The translations under genes and the position numbers were made by a program. Below the pieces are notes generated by a model. It searched no databases and had not been told where the DNA came from. It was given only the letters and a program-made list of their open reading frames with translations. Below, in pieces: positions 37,606 through 48,306 of a stretch of 64,000 nt of DNA (its first letter is position 1; each line of letters opens with the position of its first letter). The DNA comes from Pseudomonas bohemica (GTDB lineage Bacteria; Pseudomonadota; Gammaproteobacteria; Pseudomonadales; Pseudomonadaceae), in contig NZ_NKHL01000109.1 in the NCBI RefSeq assembly GCF_002934685.1, positions 85,955 to 149,954 on the forward strand, read 5' to 3'.

Positions 37606-38634
37606 ATGCAAGCAAGCCGTCACTTTGTCGTTCAACTGATCCGGAGCGTTGCACTGTTGGCCATCTTCTCCACTACGGCAGCGCAGGCTGCCGAAAAGCG
37701 TGATCTGATCATCGACACCGACCCTGGGGCGGACGACGTGGTGGCGCTGCTTTTGGCGCTTGCGTCCCCACAGGAGTTGAACGTATTGGCCATCACCACC
37801 GTGGCGGGGAACGTGCGGATCGACAAAACCTCGCGCAACGCGCGCCTTGCCCGTGAGTGGGCAGGGCGGGAAGACGTGCCCGTTTACGCCGGAGCCGGCA
37901 GGCCTCTGGTTCGCATGCCCATCTACGCTGAAAACATCCACGGCAAGGAAGGTCTGCCGGGTGTGCAGGTGCACGAGCCGAAGAAAGCCCTGGCCGCAGG
38001 CAACGCGGTACAGTACCTGATCGACACCTTGAGCAACGCCTCCCCGCACAGCATCACCATCGCCATGCTCGGGCCCCAGACGAACCTGGCCCTGGCGCTC
38101 ATTCAGGCGCCGGAAATCACTCAGGGCATCAAGGAAGTGGTGGTCATGGGCGGTGCGCATTTCAATGGGGGCAATATCACGCCAGTTGCTGAGTTCAATC
38201 TCTATGCCGACCCGGACGCCGCCAGAGTGGTGCTCGCCAGCGGCGTCAAGCTGACCTACGTGCCACTTGATGTGACGCACAGGATCCTCACCAGCGATCA
38301 ACGGATCAAGCAAATCGAGGCCCTGAACAACCAGGCGGGCAAACTGGTCAGCGGCATTCTCAATGAGTATGTCAAGGCTGACATGGTCCATTACGGTTTG
38401 CCGGGTGGCCCGGTTCACGATGCCAGCGTGATTGCCTGGCTGCTGAAACCAGAACTGTTCAGCGGCAAATCGATCAACGTCGTGATCGACAACCGGGAGG
38501 GTCCCGGTTTTGGCCAGACCATCGCCGACTGGTATGACACGCTGGGGCAACCGAAAAACGTGTTCTGGGTCGAGAACGGTGACGCCCAGGGGTTCTTCGA
38601 CCTGCTGACTCAGCGGCTCTCGCGACTGAAGTAG
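37606..38634 (+). CDS. Exported inosine-uridine-type nucleoside hydrolase, 342 aa
   Basis: Hydrolyses ribonucleosides to base and ribose. The metal-binding DTDPGADD lies just after the N-terminus of the mature part, with GPQTNLALAL, VVMGGAHFNGGNITPVAEFNLYADPDAA and the late His in GGPVHDASVI. Residues 1-29 form a clear signal peptide (SVALLAIFSTTAAQAAEK), unusual since most family members are cytoplasmic. At the end of the ribose operon, 43 nt after rbsD: ribose would be freed in the periplasm for RbsB. Confidence 0.92.
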   Translation: MQASRHFVVQLIRSVALLAIFSTTAAQAAEKRDLIIDTDPGADDVVALLLALASPQELNVLAITTVAGNVRIDKTSRNARLAREWAGREDVPVYAGAGRPLVRMPIYAENIHGKEGLPGVQVHEPKKALAAGNAVQYLIDTLSNASPHSITIAMLGPQTNLALALIQAPEITQGIKEVVVMGGAHFNGGNITPVAEFNLYADPDAARVVLASGVKLTYVPLDVTHRILTSDQRIKQIEALNNQAGKLVSGILNEYVKADMVHYGLPGGPVHDASVIAWLLKPELFSGKSINVVIDNREGPGFGQTIADWYDTLGQPKNVFWVENGDAQGFFDLLTQRLSRLK

Positions 38635-38641
38635 ACGTTGA

Positions 38642-38839
38642 TCACGCGTTGCTCAACGCGCCAGTCGAGTAACGCAGGAACATCTGGTTCATGAAGTTCT
38701 GCGCGCCTTCGGTGCCCAGTTCCTTGACCAGCAGATCGATCGCGATGATCGCCAGTTCCTCAGGGCTGCCCGGGCTGTGAGCACATTGTCCCTGCGGCCA
38801 CTTGGCCCTGATGTCAGCATCGATAAGCACGATTGCCAT
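38642..38839 (-). CDS. Small conserved protein, 65 aa
   Basis: Acidic, helical protein (AIVLIDADIRAKWPQG, SPEELAIIAIDLLVKELG, FMNQMFLRYS). The ATG at 38839 follows AGAGGGA; the longer frame to 38956 has an unlike composition. It lies against the nucleoside hydrolase gene, 8 nt away and convergent. Unknown function. Confidence 0.6.
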   Translation of the reverse strand: MAIVLIDADIRAKWPQGQCAHSPGSPEELAIIAIDLLVKELGTEGAQNFMNQMFLRYSTGALSNA

Positions 38840-39158
38840 GGTGTAGCGTCCCTCTGTGAAATGTCCGGTTGCCGCCGTCAATACCCGTGCTTGGGCATGC
38901 GAGCAGACCGTGCAGTAAAGCATTTTGTTGGCTTTTGTGCACTGCGACTTAGGCATTAAGGGGCTCCAGGGCGGCGAAGAGTGGATACAATGCCAAATGT
39001 TTTGTCACGATTTTTTCGCAATGAGCGCCACGGGCTCGGGCAGACTTCGGCGCTTGTCTGCGTCGTTGGTTGTCAGCTTTGCGGGCGTTGCCTGCGAAAC
39101 CAAGCGTTTACTGCGCTGTCGCAGAGGTTCTGGTTCACGTTAAACGTAAGGAGGTTGT

Positions 39159-39482
39159 ATGCCCTGGAAATACGCATCATCGGGTTTGATTCTGGCCGCG
39201 GTTCTGCTGGCGGGTTGCAGCAGCACTTCCGAGTCTTCGCAGCCAGCCGAAGGGCCGGTGGCTTCCGATTCCGGCTACTCCCGTTGTGATGCTGCCGCTG
39301 CACAGTTTGCAGTTGGTAAGCCGGCTTCCGCAGCGCTGCTGGAGCAGGCACGCGTCAAATCAGGCGCGCAGACCGCCAGGGTGCTTGGGCCCAATGACAT
39401 GGTGACGCTGGAATACCGGTCCGATCGCCTGAATCTCAATACCGATCCGGCAGCCATGGTCAATCGCGTCAATTGCGGCTGA
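39159..39482 (+). CDS. I78-family peptidase inhibitor lipoprotein, 107 aa
   Basis: Lipobox LLAGC (Cys at about 20), a Ser-rich linker, then an I78-type domain: CDAAAAQFAVGKPAS, ARVKSGAQTARVLGPND and the C-terminal strand DRLNLNTDPAAMVNRVNCG, with the two Cys residues that would form the domain's disulfide. AAGGAGG lies 6-7 nt before the ATG. Likely blocks serine proteases in the periplasm. A bidirectional terminator follows. Confidence 0.82.
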   Translation: MPWKYASSGLILAAVLLAGCSSTSESSQPAEGPVASDSGYSRCDAAAAQFAVGKPASAALLEQARVKSGAQTARVLGPNDMVTLEYRSDRLNLNTDPAAMVNRVNCG

Positions 39483-39499
39483 CCGGTTTCATGCAGGCA

Positions 39500-39531
39500 T
39501 AAAAAACCCCGTCGGTGACGAGGTTTTTTTC
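39500..39531. terminator. Bidirectional rho-independent terminator
   Basis: AAAAAACCCCGTC, a 3-nt loop and GACGAGGTTTTTTT form one hairpin with A and T runs on both sides. It ends both the I78 gene and the convergent cold-shock gene. Confidence 0.9.
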
Positions 39532-39543
39532 AGCACGCTCGGA

Positions 39544-39756
39544 TTACTCCGCGCGAACCTGAGCGGCTTGCATGCCCTTTTGGCCTTTCTCAGCTACGAA
39601 AGAGACAGTCTGGCCTTCTTTCAGGCTTTTGAAACCGTCGGATTCGATAGCTTTGAAGTGTACGAACAGGTCGTCACCGCCACCCTGTGGAGTGATAAAG
39701 CCGAAGCCTTTTTCATCGTTGAACCATTTTACGGTGCCGGTTTGGCGATTAGACAT
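39544..39756 (-). CDS. Cold-shock protein (CspA family), 70 aa
   Basis: Single cold-shock domain binding single-stranded nucleic acid: [15 protein letters not shown] holds RNP1 (KGFGFI) and DLFVHF holds RNP2. Length is exactly that of the family. A long AT-rich leader lies upstream (39757 to about 40050), as is usual for cold-shock genes; no open frame is seen there. Confidence 0.95.
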   Translation of the reverse strand: MSNRQTGTVKWFNDEKGFGFITPQGGGDDLFVHFKAIESDGFKSLKEGQTVSFVAEKGQKGMQAAQVRAE

Positions 39757-40053
39757 GGTGTATCTCCAGAAACATAATTTTCAGTAGTGCTGTGCTGCTC
39801 AGGCCAACTGGGCACACGAGGGCTATCATAGTCGAATTGTGTGAATGCTGGACTTTTTCGGTAAGAACTTTGCGCCAGTGCCGCAAATATATACGGCTAT
39901 ACTCGTTGCGAATCGGCCCGTTTGCGCCTCTCTATCGTTCCTGAAAAATGTCCCTGGCATGGTTGAAGCCCGCAGAATACGCGGGCTTCGGTCATCGTTG
40001 CGCGGCCACGCATATCTGTTGCCGTTATGCTTGAGCAGCGGAATGTAAATTTT

Positions 40054-40368
40054 TTATTTTTTGCCTTTGAGACAGTTTTCCGCCACCGCGTTTTGCAGGC
40101 GAGAGGTCATTTCGGTACTCGGAGGCGTCGTTTTGTCATTCAACGAGGCAATTTCCTTATCCGAGAAATTCTTGTCGATCTGCTGTGCACCACATTCGCA
40201 ATGGGCTTTTACGGCAGCAGCATCCATCTTTGGATTATTTTGGGTCGCCGCCGCAGCGCATTCGTTCATATAGGTTGACTTGGTCTGCGCATCCATCGCC
40301 GCATGAGCGCTGATCGGGAGAGCCAGCGCCAACGGTGCGAGGAGGGCGGAGACACGTAGAAGCTTCAT
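40054..40368 (-). CDS. Exported four-Cys protein, 104 aa
   Basis: Signal peptide (LLAPLALALPISAHA, residues 9-23). The mature part has Cys residues spaced NECAAA, KAHCECG and ENCLKG, able to form two disulfides or bind a metal. ATG 40368 has AAGGAAA 5 nt before it. No function recognised. Confidence 0.7.
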   Translation of the reverse strand: MKLLRVSALLAPLALALPISAHAAMDAQTKSTYMNECAAAATQNNPKMDAAAVKAHCECGAQQIDKNFSDKEIASLNDKTTPPSTEMTSRLQNAVAENCLKGKK

Positions 40369-40760
40369 GGTGGTTTCCTTCTTGTCTAATGGGCCCACGG
40401 ATCGAGGGGCCCTGAACGGAGGTCTCGGATTATCTGACGGCAGTGAGATGTCGCAGTTCAGTGCCAGACAATCCCTACGCCGATTGTCGGCAGCTTTATT
40501 CACAATCCGTTGCCTGGCCCTGACGTAGAGCGGGTGGGCTGTGCTAGGATGCGCGTCCTGCAGATTCGCTCGCGTCTCGCGGGTCAGGCCTCGCTCGATG
40601 CAGGTCTGTCGATTTCGTACATTCCAGTCACTCTGGTTCGGTCAATGGTTGGCCCTCGGGCTCCTGCCACTGTGAGGCAGGTACACCGCCGAATCGCGTA
40701 CTGGCTCTATCCCAACCCACGTGACCTTTGGTAGGGGTCACCACTAGGAGAGGAGGCGCC
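40369..40760 (+). promoter_or_regulatory. thrS leader region
   Basis: A 390-nt gap with no convincing gene. GTGACC (40721-40726) and GGTCAC (40736-40741) form a small hairpin 5-10 nt before the ribosome site AGGAGAGGAGG of thrS. Translational self-control of thrS through its leader is known in E. coli; whether this hairpin takes part is inference. Confidence 0.4.
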
Positions 40761-42683
40761 ATGCCAACTATTACTCTTCCCGACGGCAGTCAACGTTCTT
40801 TCGATCACCCGGTTTCCGTAGCCGAAGTCGCCGCTTCCATCGGTGCAGGTCTAGCCAAGGCCACCGTTGCTGGCAAGGTCAACGGTCAACTGGTCGATGC
40901 CAGCGACATCATCGATGCCGACGCGAGCCTGCAAATCATCACCCCTAAAGATCAGGAAGGCGTGGAGATCATTCGTCACTCCTGCGCGCACCTGGTCGGT
41001 CATGCCGTCAAGCAGCTGTATCCGACCGCCAAGATGGTCATCGGTCCGGTCATCGACGATGGCTTCTATTACGATATCGCCTACGAGCGTCCATTTACTC
41101 CGGACGATCTGGCGGCAATCGAGCAGCGCATGCAGCAGCTGATCGAAAAAGATTACGACGTCATCAAGAAAGTCACCCCGCGCGCCGAAGTGATCGAAGT
41201 GTTCAAGGCTCGGGGCGAGGACTACAAACTGCGTCTGGTCGAGGACATGCCTGATGAAAAGGCCATGGGTCTCTACTATCACGAAGAATATGTCGACATG
41301 TGCCGTGGTCCGCATGTGCCGAACACTCGCTTCCTGAAGTCGTTCAAGTTGACCAAGCTGTCCGGTGCCTACTGGCGCGGCGATGCCAAGAACGAGCAGC
41401 TGCAGCGCGTGTACGGAACTGCCTGGGCTGACAAGAAACAGCTGGCGGCGTACATCCAGCGCATCGAAGAAGCCGAAAAGCGCGATCACCGCAAGATCGG
41501 CAAGCGTCTGGGCCTGTTCCATACTCAGGAAGAAGCGCCGGGCATGGTGTTCTGGCATCCCAATGGCTGGACCCTGTATCAGGTTCTCGAGCAGTACATG
41601 CGCAAGACTCAGCGCGAAAACGGCTATCTGGAAATCAAGACTCCACAAGTGGTCGACCGCTCCCTGTGGGAGAAGTCTGGACACTGGGCCAACTACGCCG
41701 AAAACATGTTCACTACCGAGTCTGAAAGCCGTGACTACGCCATCAAGCCGATGAACTGCCCTTGCCACGTGCAGGTGTTCAATCAGGGCTTGAAAAGCTA
41801 CCGCGAGCTGCCGATGCGTCTCGCCGAGTTCGGGGCCTGCCACCGCAACGAACCGTCGGGTGCCTTGCACGGCATCATGCGTGTGCGTGCGTTCACTCAG
41901 GACGATGCCCATATCTTCTGCACTGAAGAGCAGATGCAGGCCGAATCCGCTGCGTTCATCAAGCTGACCATGGACGTCTATGCCGACTTCGGCTTCAAGG
42001 ACATCGAAATGAAGCTCTCCACTCGCCCTGAAAAGCGTGTGGGTTCCGATGATTTGTGGGACCGCGCAGAATCTGCACTTGCGGCCGCACTGGACAGCGC
42101 TGGCCTGCCGTATGACCTGCAGCCGGGCGAGGGTGCGTTCTACGGTCCGAAAATCGAATTTTCTCTGAAGGATTGCTTGGGTCGTGTGTGGCAATGCGGT
42201 ACATTGCAGCTCGATTTCAACCTGCCAATCCGTCTGGGCGCCGAATTCGTTTCGGAAGACAACGGACGCAAGCATCCGGTCATGCTGCACCGTGCGATTC
42301 TCGGTTCCTTCGAGCGTTTCATCGGAATTCTGATCGAGCACTACGAAGGTGCATTCCCTGCGTGGCTGGCTCCAACTCAAGCAGTGATCATGAATATCAC
42401 TGATAAACAGGCAGATTTTGCCCTTGAGGTGGAAAAAACACTGGCTGAAAGCGGGTTTCGTGCCAAGTCCGACTTGAGAAATGAAAAGATCGGCTTTAAA
42501 ATCCGCGAGCATACTTTGCTCAAGGTTCCTTATCTCCTCGTTATCGGAGATCGGGAGGTTGAAACGCAAACTGTCGCTGTGCGTACCCGTGAAGGTGCAG
42601 ACCTTGGCTCGATGCCGGTCGCTCAATTCTCGGAGTTCCTCGCACAAGCGGTTTCCCGGCGTGGTCGCCAAGATTCGGAGTAA
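40761..42683 (+). CDS. thrS: Threonyl-tRNA synthetase, 640 aa
   Basis: TGS domain (1-60), editing domain (HXXXH as [10 protein letters not shown]), class II core with [11 protein letters not shown] and [11 protein letters not shown], and anticodon domain at the C-terminus. The ATG at 40761 fits the family (about 640 residues). First gene of the translation block; its stop TAA shares a base with the ATT start of infC. Confidence 0.97.
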   Translation: MPTITLPDGSQRSFDHPVSVAEVAASIGAGLAKATVAGKVNGQLVDASDIIDADASLQIITPKDQEGVEIIRHSCAHLVGHAVKQLYPTAKMVIGPVIDDGFYYDIAYERPFTPDDLAAIEQRMQQLIEKDYDVIKKVTPRAEVIEVFKARGEDYKLRLVEDMPDEKAMGLYYHEEYVDMCRGPHVPNTRFLKSFKLTKLSGAYWRGDAKNEQLQRVYGTAWADKKQLAAYIQRIEEAEKRDHRKIGKRLGLFHTQEEAPGMVFWHPNGWTLYQVLEQYMRKTQRENGYLEIKTPQVVDRSLWEKSGHWANYAENMFTTESESRDYAIKPMNCPCHVQVFNQGLKSYRELPMRLAEFGACHRNEPSGALHGIMRVRAFTQDDAHIFCTEEQMQAESAAFIKLTMDVYADFGFKDIEMKLSTRPEKRVGSDDLWDRAESALAAALDSAGLPYDLQPGEGAFYGPKIEFSLKDCLGRVWQCGTLQLDFNLPIRLGAEFVSEDNGRKHPVMLHRAILGSFERFIGILIEHYEGAFPAWLAPTQAVIMNITDKQADFALEVEKTLAESGFRAKSDLRNEKIGFKIREHTLLKVPYLLVIGDREVETQTVAVRTREGADLGSMPVAQFSEFLAQAVSRRGRQDSE

Positions 42684-43234
42684 TTATTATTAAGCGTGAA
42701 ATGAGACAAGATAAACGAGCTGCACCGAAGGCCCCGATCAACGAGAATATCTCAGCACGCGAGGTTCGGTTAATTGGCGCTGACGGCGAGCAGGTTGGCA
42801 TCGTCTCGATTGATGAAGCGCTTCGTATAGCTGAAGAAGCAAAGCTTGATCTGGTGGAGATTTCTGCCGACGCAGTACCACCTGTCTGTCGCGTGATGGA
42901 CTACGGCAAATCGATCTTTGAGAAGAAGAAGCAGATTGCTGCGGCGAAGAAAAACCAGAAGCAAATTCAGGTTAAAGAAATCAAGTTTCGTCCAGGGACG
43001 GAGGAAGGGGATTACCAGGTAAAACTACGCAACCTGGTACGTTTCCTGAGTGACGGGGACAGGGCCAAGGTGTCGTTGAGATTCCGCGGTCGTGAGATGG
43101 CCCACCAGGAGCTGGGTATGGAGCTGTTGAAGCGGGTTGAGGCTGACCTGCTCGAATACGGCGCCGTCGAACAGCATCCTAAGATGGAAGGACGCCAGCT
43201 GATCATGGTCATCGCCCCGAAAAAGAAGAAATAA
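42683..43234 (+). CDS. infC: Translation initiation factor IF-3, ATT start, 183 aa
   Basis: N-domain ([21 protein letters not shown]), linker rich in Lys, C-domain ([20 protein letters not shown]). ATG 42701 is in frame, but the codons ATT-ATT-ATT-AAG-CGT-GAA lie before it and IF-3 genes start at a non-canonical ATT through which IF-3 controls its own synthesis. I give the first ATT (42683); the ribosome site GGAG at 42677-42680 would suit the ATT at 42686 or 42689 better by spacing, so the exact start is open. Confidence 0.9.
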   Translation: MIIKREMRQDKRAAPKAPINENISAREVRLIGADGEQVGIVSIDEALRIAEEAKLDLVEISADAVPPVCRVMDYGKSIFEKKKQIAAAKKNQKQIQVKEIKFRPGTEEGDYQVKLRNLVRFLSDGDRAKVSLRFRGREMAHQELGMELLKRVEADLLEYGAVEQHPKMEGRQLIMVIAPKKKK

Positions 43235-43294
43235 CCACCAGGGCACGGCAGGCCTTGCGGTTATGTTTATCAACTGAATGCGGAGTATCCGAAC

Positions 43295-43489
43295 ATGCCA
43301 AAGATGAAGACTAAAAGTGGTGCAGCTAAGCGGTTTCTGAAAACCGCGAATGGCATCAAGCACAAACACGCTTTCAAGAGCCACATCCTGACCAAAATGT
43401 CGACCAAGCGTAAGCGTCAACTGCGCGGAAGCAGCCTGCTGCATCCGTCCGACGTGGCAAAAGTCGAGCGCATGCTGCGCCTTCGTTAA
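43295..43489 (+). CDS. rpmI: 50S ribosomal protein L35, 64 aa
   Basis: Short, very basic ribosomal protein ([34 protein letters not shown]). Complete; 60 nt after infC in the normal infC-rpmI-rplT order. Confidence 0.97.
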   Translation: MPKMKTKSGAAKRFLKTANGIKHKHAFKSHILTKMSTKRKRQLRGSSLLHPSDVAKVERMLRLR

Positions 43490-43517
43490 TTTTGATCAAG
43501 AATAGAGGAAGTAACTC

Positions 43518-43874
43518 ATGGCTCGTGTAAAGCGTGGCGTCATTGCCCGTAAGCGTCACAAAAAAATTCTGAAACTTGCTAAAGGCTACTACGGTGCGCG
43601 TTCACGCGTATTCCGTGTTGCCAAGCAAGCGGTAATCAAGGCAGGCCAATATGCCTACCGTGACCGTCGTCAGAAAAAACGTCAGTTCCGCGCTCTGTGG
43701 ATCGCTCGTATCAACGCTGGTGCGCGTATCAACGGTCTGTCCTACAGCCGTTTCATCGCTGGCCTGAAAAAAGCATCGATCGAGATCGACCGCAAGGTTC
43801 TGGCTGATCTGGCAGTGAACGAAAAAGCGGCGTTTGCTGCGATTGTCGAGAAAGCTAAAGCCACTCTGGCCTAA
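43518..43874 (+). CDS. rplT: 50S ribosomal protein L20, 118 aa
   Basis: Matches L20 in length and wording ([33 protein letters not shown]-type [16 protein letters not shown]). L20 also represses its own operon in E. coli by binding the mRNA. 28 nt after rpmI. Confidence 0.97.
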   Translation: MARVKRGVIARKRHKKILKLAKGYYGARSRVFRVAKQAVIKAGQYAYRDRRQKKRQFRALWIARINAGARINGLSYSRFIAGLKKASIEIDRKVLADLAVNEKAAFAAIVEKAKATLA

Positions 43875-43881
43875 GTCCCCG

Positions 43882-44995
<1,114 letters not shown>

Positions 44996-45027
44996 GTAGC
45001 CCGTAACGAACTTTTTAGGAGAGCAGG

Positions 45028-47409
45028 ATGAAATTCAGTGAACAATGGTTGCGCGGCTGGGTAAGCCCGCAAGTATCCCGTGACGAGTTGGTAGCTCGCC
45101 TGTCGATGGCTGGCCTGGAGGTTGACAGCGTAACCCCTGCAGCTGGCGCTTTCAGCGGCGTCGTAGTCGGCGAAGTGCTGAGTACCGAACAGCACCCGGA
45201 TGCTGACAAGCTGCGTGTATGTCAGGTCAGCAATGGCTCGGAGACTTTTCAGGTCGTCTGCGGCGCGCCGAACGTGCGCCCTGGGCTGAAAATCCCATTC
45301 GCCATGATCGGCGCAGAGTTGCCAGGCGACTTCAAGATCAAAAAGGCCAAGCTGCGCGGCGTTGAATCCAACGGTATGCTGTGTTCGCAGGCCGAACTGC
45401 AGGTAGGCGAGGGCAATGACGGCTTGATGGAACTGCCGACCGACGCACCGGTGGGCAAGGACTTTCGGGCCTATCTGGAGCTGGATGACGCCAGCATTGA
45501 AGTCGACCTGACGCCGAACCGCGGCGACTGCTTGTCTGTCGCAGGTCTGGCCCGTGAAGTCGGCGCACTGTACGACGCCAAGGTCACCCGTCCACAGGTG
45601 GCTCAGGTTCCGGCCGTTCACGATGAAGTGCGCCCGATTGAAGTGCTGGCTCCGGCCGCCTGCCCGCGCTATCTGGGTCGTGTCATCCGTAACGTGGACC
45701 TGTCGCGTCCGACTCCACTCTGGATGGTCGAACGCCTGCGTCGCTCCGAAGTCCGCAGCATCGACGCCGCTGTAGACATCACTAACTACGTGATGCTCGA
45801 GTTGGGGCAGCCGCTGCACGCATTCGATCTTGCCGAAATCAATGGCGGCATCCGCGTGCGCATGGCCGAAGAGGGCGAGAAGCTGGTTTTGCTGGACGGT
45901 CAGGAAGTCAGTCTACGCGCCGACACCCTGGTCATCGCTGACCACCAGCGTGCCTTGGCCATCGCGGGCGTGATGGGCGGCGAGCACAGTGGCGTAAACA
46001 CCGCGACCACGCGTGACATCTTCCTTGAAAGCGCTTTTTTCGATCAGATCGCGGTGGCTGGCAAGGCGCGTTCCTACGGGCTGCACACCGATGCTTCGCA
46101 TCGTTACGAGCGCGGCGTCGACTGGCAATTGGCACGTGAAGCCATGGAGCGCGCTACCGGCTTGCTGCTGGAGATCACTGGTGGCGAAGCCGGGCCGATC
46201 ATCGAGACGGTCAGCGAGCAACATCTGCCATCCATCGCACCGATTGTTCTGCGCGCTGAGCGGATCGAGCAAATGCTGGGCATGCAGATGGATCCGGCCG
46301 AAATCGAGCGCCTGCTCTCGGCGCTGGGCCTGAACGTGTCCTCGGAGACGCCTGGCCAATGGCGCGTAAACGTCCCGAGTCATCGCTTCGATATCACCCT
46401 TGAAGTCGATCTGATCGAAGAGCTGGCGCGCCTATACGGTTACAACCGCCTGCCGGTTCGCTATCCGCAAGCTCGCCTGGCACCCCAGGCCCGCGCTGAA
46501 GCTCAGGGCGATCTGCCTGCGCTGCGCCGCTTGCTGGTTGCCCGAGGCTATCAGGAGGCGATTACCTACAGCTTCATCGATCAGAAGTGGTTTGAACTGT
46601 TCAATCCGGGCGTAGAACCACTATTGCTGGCCAATCCTATTTCCGCTGACATGGCGGCGATGCGCTCGTCGCTGTGGCCAGGCCTGGTGAAGGCTCTGCA
46701 ACACAACCTTAACCGTCAGCAGGATCGTGTACGACTGTTCGAAAGCGGCCTGCGTTTCATCGGCCAACTGGAAAGTTTGAAGCAAGAACCTATGCTGGCA
46801 GGCGTCATCTGCGGCAGTCGTTTGCCTGAGGGGTGGGCGCAAGGGCGCGATGCAGTGGACTTCTTCGACGTCAAGGCTGACGTGGAAGCGGTACTTGGCT
46901 TTGCTGGTGCTCTGGATGATTTCCGTTTCGTACCCGGCAAGCATCCAGCCCTGCATCCTGGCCAGACTGCCCGTATCGAACGTGATGGTTGTGAAGTCGG
47001 CTATATCGGCGCTTTGCATCCGGAGCTTTCCAAAATCTTGGGCCTGGACCGTCCGGTATTCGTTTTCGAGCTGGTCCTGGCGGATGTCGCCAAGGGCCGG
47101 TTGCCGAAATTCCACGAGTTGTCCCGCTTCCCCGAGGTCCGTCGCGACCTTGCGCTGCTGGCGGATCGCAACGTCGCGGCCTCGGCGTTGCTGGACATTG
47201 TTCGTGAAAATGCAGGGGAATGGTTAACGGACCTCAGGCTATTTGATGTTTATCAGGGTAAAGGCATTGATCCGCATAGAAAAAGCCTTGCAGTTGGCTT
47301 GACCTGGCAACATCCATCGCGCACTCTTACTGACGATGAGGTAAACGCTTCGACGCAGCAAATTCTCACCTCGCTAGAGGAAAGGTTAAACGCCACGTTA
47401 AGGAAGTAG
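45028..47409 (+). CDS. pheT: Phenylalanyl-tRNA synthetase beta subunit, 793 aa
   Basis: Large non-catalytic subunit with editing site: EMAP-II-like tRNA-binding domain (40-150; EQHPDADKLRVC), B3/B4 editing region, B5 and C-terminal anticodon-binding domain (KFHELSRFPEVRRDLALL). Full length. AGGAG at 7 nt from ATG 45028. Followed after 3 nt by ihfA. Confidence 0.97.
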   Translation: MKFSEQWLRGWVSPQVSRDELVARLSMAGLEVDSVTPAAGAFSGVVVGEVLSTEQHPDADKLRVCQVSNGSETFQVVCGAPNVRPGLKIPFAMIGAELPGDFKIKKAKLRGVESNGMLCSQAELQVGEGNDGLMELPTDAPVGKDFRAYLELDDASIEVDLTPNRGDCLSVAGLAREVGALYDAKVTRPQVAQVPAVHDEVRPIEVLAPAACPRYLGRVIRNVDLSRPTPLWMVERLRRSEVRSIDAAVDITNYVMLELGQPLHAFDLAEINGGIRVRMAEEGEKLVLLDGQEVSLRADTLVIADHQRALAIAGVMGGEHSGVNTATTRDIFLESAFFDQIAVAGKARSYGLHTDASHRYERGVDWQLAREAMERATGLLLEITGGEAGPIIETVSEQHLPSIAPIVLRAERIEQMLGMQMDPAEIERLLSALGLNVSSETPGQWRVNVPSHRFDITLEVDLIEELARLYGYNRLPVRYPQARLAPQARAEAQGDLPALRRLLVARGYQEAITYSFIDQKWFELFNPGVEPLLLANPISADMAAMRSSLWPGLVKALQHNLNRQQDRVRLFESGLRFIGQLESLKQEPMLAGVICGSRLPEGWAQGRDAVDFFDVKADVEAVLGFAGALDDFRFVPGKHPALHPGQTARIERDGCEVGYIGALHPELSKILGLDRPVFVFELVLADVAKGRLPKFHELSRFPEVRRDLALLADRNVAASALLDIVRENAGEWLTDLRLFDVYQGKGIDPHRKSLAVGLTWQHPSRTLTDDEVNASTQQILTSLEERLNATLRK

Positions 47410-47412
47410 CGT

Positions 47413-47715
47413 ATGGGGGCTCTGACGAAAGCTGAGATGGCCGAACGTCTGTACGAAGAGCTAGGCCTGAATAAACGAGAAGCCAAGGAACTGGTTGAGC
47501 TGTTCTTTGAGGAAATCAGGCACGCTCTGGAAGATAACGAGCAGGTCAAATTGTCCGGATTCGGAAACTTTGACCTGCGAGATAAACGTCAGCGACCGGG
47601 TCGAAATCCCAAGACCGGGGAAGAAATTCCGATTACGGCTCGCCGTGTGGTCACCTTTCGCCCAGGGCAGAAACTGAAGGCCCGAGTTGAGGCTTATGCT
47701 GGAACCAAGTCATAA
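47413..47715 (+). CDS. ihfA: Integration host factor alpha subunit, 100 aa
   Basis: HU/IHF-fold DNA-bending protein ([50 protein letters not shown] beta arm). Sits right after pheT, as in other gamma-proteobacteria. IHF also serves integrases such as the one at 48307. Confidence 0.97.
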   Translation: MGALTKAEMAERLYEELGLNKREAKELVELFFEEIRHALEDNEQVKLSGFGNFDLRDKRQRPGRNPKTGEEIPITARRVVTFRPGQKLKARVEAYAGTKS

Positions 47716-48052
47716 CGACGAGCTACCGCCTATTCCCGGCAAACGCTACTTCACCATTGGTGAAGTGAGCGAGCTCTGTGCGGTAAAACCGCACGTTCTG
47801 CGTTATTGGGAGCAGGAGTTCCCTCAACTCAACCCAGTCAAGCGCCGCGGAAACCGTCGGTATTATCAGCGACAGGACGTGCTGATGATCCGGCAGATCC
47901 GCGCGTTGCTGTATGACCAAGGTTTCACGATTGGCGGTGCGCGCTTGCGCATGTCCAGCGACGAGGTCAAAGACGATTCTCTGCAATACAAGCAGTTGAT
48001 CAAGCAGATGATTGTCGAATTGGAAGACGTTCTGGTTGTGCTGCGCACGTAA
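47696..48052 (+). CDS. MerR-family transcription regulator, 118 aa
   Basis: MerR helix-turn-helix and wing: [25 protein letters not shown] and [16 protein letters not shown], then a short dimer helix. No metal-ligand Cys pair at the C-terminus. It overlaps the end of ihfA by 20 nt in another frame, a conserved Pseudomonas arrangement. Target unknown. Confidence 0.88.
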   Translation: MLEPSHNDELPPIPGKRYFTIGEVSELCAVKPHVLRYWEQEFPQLNPVKRRGNRRYYQRQDVLMIRQIRALLYDQGFTIGGARLRMSSDEVKDDSLQYKQLIKQMIVELEDVLVVLRT

Positions 48053-48141
48053 CTCAATCGATCAAAATACTTCCATCATTCAAAAGCTTAGGGTATATTT
48101 CTCGACGCTTTTGTAAGAAGCCCAAAAGATTCACGCCTAGT

Positions 48142-48218
48142 CGGGGCGTAGCGCAGTCCGGTAGCGCACTAGCATGGGGTGCTAGGGGTCGAGTGTTCGA
48201 ATCACTCCGTCCCGACCA
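48142..48218 (+). tRNA. tRNA-Pro (anticodon GGG)
   Basis: Full cloverleaf of 77 nt with encoded CCA. Acceptor arms CGGGGCG and CGTCCCG, D-stem GCGC/GCGC, anticodon stem CTAGC/GCTAG with loop ATGGGGT, T-arm GAGTG TTCGAAT CACTC. The 3' half is the likely integration site of the prophage that follows. Confidence 0.95.
48186..48218 (+). other. Probable prophage attachment site (attL) in the tRNA-Pro 3' end
   Basis: The integrase gene points at the tRNA and ends 89 nt from it, the usual picture of integration into the T-arm/3' end. The duplicated copy (attR) would lie beyond the window, so the core length is not known. Confidence 0.55.
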
Positions 48219-48226
48219 TATTTTGT

Positions 48227-48267
48227 AAAGGGAATCAGCCACTTACGGGTTTGATTCCCTTTTTCAT
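48227..48267. terminator. Terminator between tRNA-Pro and integrase
   Basis: AAGGGAATCA and TGATTCCCTT flank a loop of about 13 nt and are followed by TTTTC; serves the tRNA and possibly, from the other side, the integrase. Confidence 0.7.
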
Positions 48268-48306
48268 TTCTGGCCTGCGCAAAACCCGCGCAAAACTGGC
48301 GCAAAA

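Noticed and set aside
40851..42671. 606-codon open frame on the minus strand over thrS
   Set aside because: Antisense shadow of a strongly conserved gene; GC-rich codon bias leaves the opposite frame open. Its protein has no family features.
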